Shown piece after piece: positions 58,093 to 64,000 of a DNA stretch of 64,000 nt; position 1 is the stretch's first letter; each line of letters begins with the position of its first letter. A program made the position numbers and the translations under genes. The DNA lies in contig OV816024.1 of NCBI GenBank assembly GCA_929113105.1, positions 26,474,747 to 26,538,746 on the forward strand. Direction: 5' to 3'. This DNA is from Agrypnus murinus. Taxonomy: Eukaryota > Arthropoda > Insecta > Coleoptera > Elateridae. The notes beneath the pieces were generated by a model, which saw nothing but the letters and a program-made list of their open reading frames with translations, ran no database searches and was not told the DNA's origin.

Positions 58093-61000
58093 GTGTATAT
58101 AAATTTAATTTATGGTATCCCATAGCACACTGCTTTCAATACACTGTAACCATAAAAGTACACAAAAAATTCATAGAATGAAGTTAGATTTTAATATACT
58201 ATAGATTTAAAACATAGACTACAGTGCAGTATTATAGATCATAAACTGCAGGCACATACTACAGAGTATACTACCATAGAGTATAGATTGTAAACCGTAA
58301 ACTACACCGTAATTTATAGACTAATTGAAGACGAACATAGTGAACATGGGAAAGAATAATCACATTAACAGACAAAACAAGGAATATGTAGATTAGGCAA
58401 TAGTCAAAAGTAACCAACATCTTATTACACCTTATTGAACAAATAAAAGGGACTGGTTATGAAGGCGAAGATACAAACATGGCACTAGCTAATTTTGCTA
58501 ATTAAGATTAACACTTTTTTAAATAAGGCCCATTTAAATATTTATGACAGGTAAAGAATTTAAAACAAAATTCCTATATAGACAGATGTTTCGTTCTTTT
58601 CTTGAACTTCTCTCCCAATTCTTCCCGTGTTGGAGTTACGTTAAACCACGAATTAACATTAATACCAAAAGGTAACAGTGGTGGAATCATCATTACTTAG
58701 GTGCAACAGTTCGTTTTATTGTCGTAATCATATATTTTGAGTAAATACATTGTAAACGTATTTCAATTGTTTGAAACTGTTAGAGATTAGAGTGACATAA
58801 TAATGGACTTCAATCAAATCACTTTTAACTTTTTATTAAGAAATTCAGTGACATAGAGTCAATTCCAATATTTCTTCACCGGATTATTTAAGAATATAAT
58901 GTATTGCCTCATGTAGGCAATACAACCCCCATCATGTTCTTGGCTAAAAGAAACCAATAAGACAGACCTAATAGGCTTGCTGTTAGTAGAACTGAAATTT
59001 AATTGATGTATACATCTACCACCCTGGTGACGAGGTTGGTATTACAGAATTAAATTTTTTAATGTAATAATAGATTGATGTCAAGGTTTACAAACAACAT
59101 ATGACATAACCTAAAATTCACTCCTATGAATGCTCGAGTATTAGTATAGGCAGTATGAAGATTCGTCAGTCTACAATATTTAAGGAAGCAAACAAAGAAT
59201 CTTCACAATAAAATAGATATTTGCAATTTAGTTAAGTGGTTTACAACATTCTACAACGACGATGTGCAAGTGGAGAAAAACTTTTAAACTCGAGAATACA
59301 AAATAAATAAACCAAACCGGACAAAATAACTCTTGTGATAGTAAAAAACAGTCGCAAGTTATTCAGAGAACCTATCTTTCAATTAGCAATTAGAAAAAAA
59401 GTGTAATTTTGCCACATTGAATATGCCTTGTCTGCTGCTACTGAAACACATTTTCTCTGTGTGCCGTCTTACTATTCTTTAAATAGAAAACCGTGTTGTA
59501 TTTCTCTAGTCTAGCATTTATTTACGTTTAGAAAGAGGTTAGTTACAATGGTATCAGATTCTTTTCGTCTTCCTTTTTTCACATTCGTTATTCCATGAAA
59601 TTTCCTTTTCTTATTTCTCGTTTTGCGATTGCATTTCTTTCCTTGTAAAGAGTAAACAAGCCCAGGCATAAATTAATACACCAGCTTACTTTCTCACTTA
59701 AATTAGCATTTTAAAGAGCGAGCAAAATCGATTAAAACCAATTGCGCTCTGCACATCATTAAAAGACATGAATTTTAACGACTTGTTTAGTTCGTTTAGT
59801 TCGTGATAAACTCCCAACGTTCTGTGACAGTCACGAGAGCTTGCATGTAAAAATTTGCGAGTGTAGGCGGCGACAACTTCGCTGCCGATTGCATATATTC
59901 ACATGTTATTGTTCAAACTAAATCATGAACAGAAAATTGTCTCACACAAGAATATAAAAAAAACGCTTTTATTCGAAGCTTTCAACGTTTCAAATTCTTC
60001 CCGATGCGATACAATCACGATCAGATTTAGATCAAGGCAGTTTTGGCATGTTCCGTTCGGTGTTCTGACAGCGTTGCGTATCCTGATGTAATCTAGCGAG
60101 AAACAAGATTAACTTTTACCTTTCCACTTTTCATAATGTTTTTCCTGTTAGGGAAAAATTTTCTTTATTTTCACCCAGTCTGGTTACGTTTGGTCAAATT
60201 ACTTACATAATACAATTTTTAGCTGTGAATATCCATTTTTTTTTGTTCTTGCTGAACATAGCGTGAAAGAAAATACCTCATTCAAACAAAAAAATGTGGC
60301 TACGACCCTCATTATTTCTGTTCAGCGTTCGTGTCCGAGTGTCGTCATAAAACACCGGTGAGTGTAACAACTACTCCGAATTTATGATTCGCGATGTGCG
60401 TGAATTACAAAAGAGATGAAGCTCCTACACGGAACGGCACAGAATCCCGCAAACTTTTAATAAGCCCCTCACAGCCAAGATGGAAATAAGCCCCCGTTGA
60501 AGGTAAAAACAACAGATGCGCCGTTTCCAAGATGGGATTCAGCAAGTCCATAAAAATTTTCGCTGTCGCGACTAGTAATCTTTGGGAAAATTGAAGGGTT
60601 TTATGGGTACAGATTTGAGAGGATAATCTGAGCAAGTTTGTTTTACAGACAAATCATCTTTTTTGGCCTTTAGATTTTTATGCGTGTGGTATGGTGTGGT
60701 GCAATGCAGTCAATAGGGGCGTGTAATATAATAAAATTATTACTGCCGTAATAAATTATTGAAATTAAGGCTTTTATAGGGGATCTCTCGCTTGATGGGT
60801 TCAATGTTTATATTTAAACAAGATTAGCTTTTCAGATTTTATTTCCTTTTTTCTGATATGAAACAGAATTTTATGGAGAAGCAGGTCAACAGATTTATTT
60901 AGAGGGAAAAATGGCTTCTTTGGGAAATGGTATCAGTATAAGTAGCTTTAACATATTGCATTTAAATACCTGCGAAATCAGCATTCGATTATTATTACCA

Positions 61001-61450
61001 GAACTCTTTCATATAAAACGCTAAATTTGAAAAGAAATCTCTAAAATTTCCGAAAAAAAGAGAAAAACGAAGTAGTTGAATGGATTTTATAGCTACTTTA
61101 TCCATAAAAAAGGGATTTCCGCATGAAAAACTTTGATTCTGCAAGATTTTTTTCTCTTTACAAGCTTAAGCCTATTTTTCATAATGGAATCGAAAGAATA
61201 AACGTTTGAGAACTACTACTGCTAAAGATCCTTAAATTAAGGAATGTTGATGTATGCCATTATTATACACTCTGTACATAAAGTATGACATAAATTAATT
61301 ATTTCGTTAATAGGCAGTTTTTGAGAAACATTCTCAGACATCGATTTATATTTTTAAATGCATACTTTTTGACATATTTGCCGAATTTATGACGTCATTC
61401 GTGTCAAACTTGTGACTTCATCGATTTTTTATAAATATAGAAACTGGAAA
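58093..61450. other. AT-rich stretch without a recognisable gene
   Basis: About 58,190-58,330 carries the TGTAGTC-type degenerate repeat, mostly in inverted orientation relative to the left flank of the Polinton-like element. Otherwise only short frames (59,903-60,091; 60,405-60,635) with no recognisable product. Confidence 0.5.
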
Positions 61451-61645
61451 ACCTCTTTTGAAAGGTATTTTAATTCTCTATCTAACCGTACCAGTTATTA
61501 TTAACCAATTAATTAACCGTTTTAGTTAATTAAAACGTACAGGGTGCGTAAAAAATTAAATATGATAAAAGTATAAAACTCACTTGAACTCAAAAAAACT
61601 CTTAAGTACGGTTAGATAGGGAATTAGATACCTTTCAAAAGAGGT
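61451..61645. mobile_element. small MITE-like inverted repeat
   Basis: Left arm 61,451-61,491 and right arm 61,606-61,645 are inverse copies of about 40 bp (ACCTCTTTTGAAAGGTAT and TCTAACCGTAC), with a 114-bp interior that contains TACAGGGTGCG. Non-coding. Confidence 0.75.
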
Positions 61646-62348
61646 CATCATCACATGACCCATATTTATTATATTGTGGTCGATTTGTATATCATTTTGA
61701 TTTTGTTTTCATTTTGAAAACTAACAGCTATAAGATTGGTAACAAAATTTGGATTACTGAAACAGTGGGAAGTTCAAGTATGTACTTAATTAGTCAATCT
61801 GTATTAACTTGAGAAAGACTAGCCTGACTTAAAAAATATTTATAGTTATTCAAAGTTGCTGATAATGGTCTTAATGATCTTAGTCAAATAGTCAGCTACT
61901 TTAATGAATATTTTAGGAATATTCTATTGCAGATCATACGAAATATCCAGCGTACCTAAAGTAGAACTGGTGACCAAACAAATCATGAAGATAGATCCCA
62001 TATATTTGTCTCCCTCTATGCATGTTAATAAATTTATCGTTTGAATCGGGGTGTTTTCAATCAAAACTTCCATCAAAAGTTCTCCTTACCTATAAGAAGA
62101 AAAATCTCTAATTAAGTGACCTACTTTTTAAAAAAATTGAACAATTCCTTAATAACTTGAGTTTACTGCCGGTAAAAGCACAAATATGGAAATTTGAGTT
62201 ATTTTGTAATCTCAGAAGGGCATACAGTGGCAATACTGTCAAGCTTTTTTATTCAATTGTACTGATATTAGCTTTCTCCAGGGATCCATTTTGGATCCCA
62301 TGTTGGTTTGGTAATAGAAATCCGGATATAGCGAAACAATTATAAACT
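61646..62348. other. AT-rich spacer
   Basis: One short frame (62,157-62,345) without support. Nothing else recognised. Confidence 0.5.
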
Positions 62349-62394
62349 TGAAATAAATAAAGATTATTAAAAGTTTCACAGTTTTATTAAAATA

Positions 62395-62441
62395 TACCTG
62401 ACAATATTGTTTCGACAGCTATGCTGTCATTATCAAAGGTA
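62395..62441 (-). ncRNA. hammerhead-like fold, left arm
   Basis: Mirror copy of 63,548-63,594; see that entry. Its sense strand is minus. Confidence 0.45.
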
Positions 62442-62853
62442 ATATAATTATAAACAAACACGTCGCTAAGGTAGATACAAAATAGGTAACTAGATAAAAT
62501 AATAATAATAATAATAAAAATTAATAATAAAAATCATAATTAAACATCTAATACTTCCAGTAACGGAGAATTACTGAGCTCAAGTTGTTCATTCATTAAA
62601 GGTACCCTGAGTTTGTGTTTGTATATCTCAAAGGCTTCTAAAATGTCTAATTTGCGTTTGTTATTACAAAAATGTAGGAATTTAATATTATTTTGAGGAG
62701 TCATTGTGTGATTTTGTTCTAAAAGGTGTTTGGCGTAATTCGATTTTTCAGGATGTTTATTTTTGTAATGACGTACGTGTTCTTTATATCTTATGTCAAA
62801 ATTTCGAAGTGTTTGTCCAATATATACCGAACTACAAAAAGAACAATTTAAAC

Positions 62854-63449
62854 AACTAGCACATGCAAATCATTATAATCCGAACATGATTGACACTTTA
62901 ATTAAACAAAAAGATTATAGGTTAGCTATCAAAAGAATATATCCCATTGACAATCAAACAGAAGACACAAATTACATATCTATACCATCTTTTGGCAAAA
63001 TATCAGAAAAAATTGCACATATACTAAGAAAAACCAACAATTATAAAATAACATTTAAAACCAACACTAACACTTTTTCATTCTTATTTAATGCTAAAGA
63101 CAGAACACATGATATCATGAAATCGGGCATTTACCGTTTAAATTGTTCTTTTTGTAGTTCGGTATATATTGGACAAACACTTCGAAATTTTGACATAAGA
63201 TATAAAGAACACGTACGTCATTACAAAAATAAACATCCTGAAAAATCGAATTACGCCAAACACCTTTTAGAACAAAATCACACAATGACTCCTCAAAATA
63301 ATATTAAATTCCTACATTTTTGTAATAACAAACGCAAATTAGACATTTTAGAAGCCTTTGAGATATACAAACACAAACTCAGGGTACCTTTAATGAATGA
63401 ACAACTTGAGCTCAGTAATTCTCCGTTACTGGAAGTATTAGATGTTTAA
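62854..63449 (+). CDS. Penelope-like linker plus GIY-YIG endonuclease (5'-truncated)
   Basis: A frame is open from 62,793, but its first 20 codons are antisense of the left arm, so genuine element coding starts near 62,854. Residues following HANHYNPNMIDTLIKQK and the block IPSFGKISEKIAHILRK are the usual Penelope region between reverse transcriptase and endonuclease. Next is the GIY-YIG domain: SGIYRL (about 111-116), two cysteines, VYIGQT, the arginine in FDIRYKEH, the H of AKHLLEQNH, and the catalytic-type glutamate in ILEAFEIYKH. The stop TAA is at 63,447. The nuclease looks intact with a normal C-terminal length; reverse transcriptase is absent, so this is a dead-on-arrival copy. Confidence 0.85.
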
Positions 63450-63547
63450 TTATGATTTTTATTATTAATTTTTATTATTATTATTATTATTTTATCTAGT
63501 TACCTATTTTGTATCTACCTTAGCGACGTGTTTGTTTATAATTATAT

Positions 63548-63594
63548 TACCTTTGATAATGACAGCATAGCTGTCGAAACAATATTGTCAGGTA
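63548..63594 (+). ncRNA. hammerhead-ribozyme-like fold with altered core
   Basis: Stem I TACCT/AGGTA, stem II GACAGC-ATA-GCTGTC, GAAA, and stem III closed over CAATATTG, with GTC placed at the cleavage position. This is the minimal hammerhead architecture reported for Penelope-like elements. The conserved CUGAUGA strand reads UUGAUAAU, so C3 and the catalytic G8 are replaced and one base is added. Self-cleavage is therefore doubtful. The fold is seen in the sequence; ancestry is inference. Confidence 0.5.
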
Positions 63595-63640
63595 TATTTT
63601 AATAAAACTGTGAAACTTTTAATAATCTTTATTTATTTCA

Positions 63641-64000
63641 TGATTATGGAGTTCCACAAAATAAGGCTGGAAACAATAAACAAAATTATAAACTGATTAA
63701 AAAACACTGGTTTAGACGAGTGGGAAAGGGAAAGGCAGCCATATTTGGCATGTGGAAACATCATCCAGAAAACTAGATCAGTTACAACAAAATTTGTTAC
63801 ATTTTTATTACTTACACTCTATTAATCGCTAAAAATGGGTAACAAGTCAATCTGTATGTAGTAATAATAATAAATCAATAAAACCTGTAGTTATATCCCT
63901 ACCGACTACAATAATCTCTACCGGCGTTCCATAAAATACTCCCTGATGATAGATACTGAAAACAAGAATTCTGTCTGTGATTTTCCTAGATTCTCTAGAA
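63641..64000. other. AT-rich window end
   Basis: No frame or repeat of note after the Penelope palindrome. Confidence 0.5.

Larger units (their letters stand above)
62349..63640 (+). mobile_element. 5'-truncated Penelope-like element forming a 505-bp-arm palindrome
   Basis: Left arm 62,349-62,853 is the reverse complement of right arm 63,136-63,640. Both are 505 bp and I found no mismatch on reading, including the ATT microsatellite. The 282-bp spacer (62,854-63,135) is unique. The plus strand of spacer plus right arm encodes the linker and GIY-YIG domain of a Penelope-like retroelement; the reverse transcriptase is missing. The left arm repeats the 3' end in opposite orientation, the inverted terminal duplication known for Penelope-like elements. 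Confidence 0.9.

Noticed and set aside
62793..62853. First 20 codons of the GIY-YIG frame as the true N-terminus
   Set aside because: They are antisense of the left palindrome arm, so not ancestral Penelope coding sequence.

Overview
The window looks like an insect or other arthropod chromosome. It is strongly AT-rich and almost entirely non-coding, and it is packed with decayed eukaryotic mobile elements: Tc1/mariner, Ty3/gypsy, a non-LTR tail, Penelope, foldback/MITE elements, a tRNA-derived repeat and a Polinton-like element. I see no convincing ordinary host gene. The only long intact reading frames belong to mobile elements. Nothing identifies the species.

Layout. 1-18.4 kb: AT-rich DNA with two ruined mariner-family transposases (about 6.0-6.6 kb on minus, 7.5-8.3 kb on plus) and a LINE tail near 13.6 kb. 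18.4-24 kb: two adjacent long foldback repeats, a tRNA-like SINE head and a further imperfect inverted repeat. 24.9-26.9 kb: a minisatellite, then a deleted Ty3/gypsy pol ending in a CCCH finger remnant and a good 3' LTR. 29.7-33.4 kb: a second, unrelated Ty3/gypsy element with a short LTR, gag-protease and reverse transcriptase/RNase H frames, broken off inside integrase. 36.8-42.1 kb: a palindrome, a foldback element made of 21-bp repeats, and a small MITE.

The most interesting object is 45,944-58,086. It is a complete 12.1-kb unit with about 0.8-kb near-identical terminal inverted repeats (TIRs), AG...CT ends and a perfect 6-bp target-site duplication TTTATA. These are Polinton/Maverick hallmarks. 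Inside are shredded and re-ordered pieces of a protein-primed type-B DNA polymerase with attached C2H2 fingers, plus four small genes that look better preserved. Three of these show a TATA box, a short intron near or before the start codon, or both, and two have AATAAA overlapping the stop codon. I could find no integrase, packaging ATPase, protease or capsid gene. The GC-rich TIRs carry a dense set of CCAAT, YY1-like, GC-box and CTCF-like sites and a TGTCA minisatellite. My reading is a derived, probably trans-mobilised Polinton/adintovirus-like element with an unusual cargo.

58.1-64 kb: more AT-rich DNA, then a 5'-truncated Penelope-like element. It is a large palindrome of two 505-bp arms around a 282-bp spacer, encodes a GIY-YIG endonuclease, and each arm carries a hammerhead-ribozyme-like fold with altered core residues.
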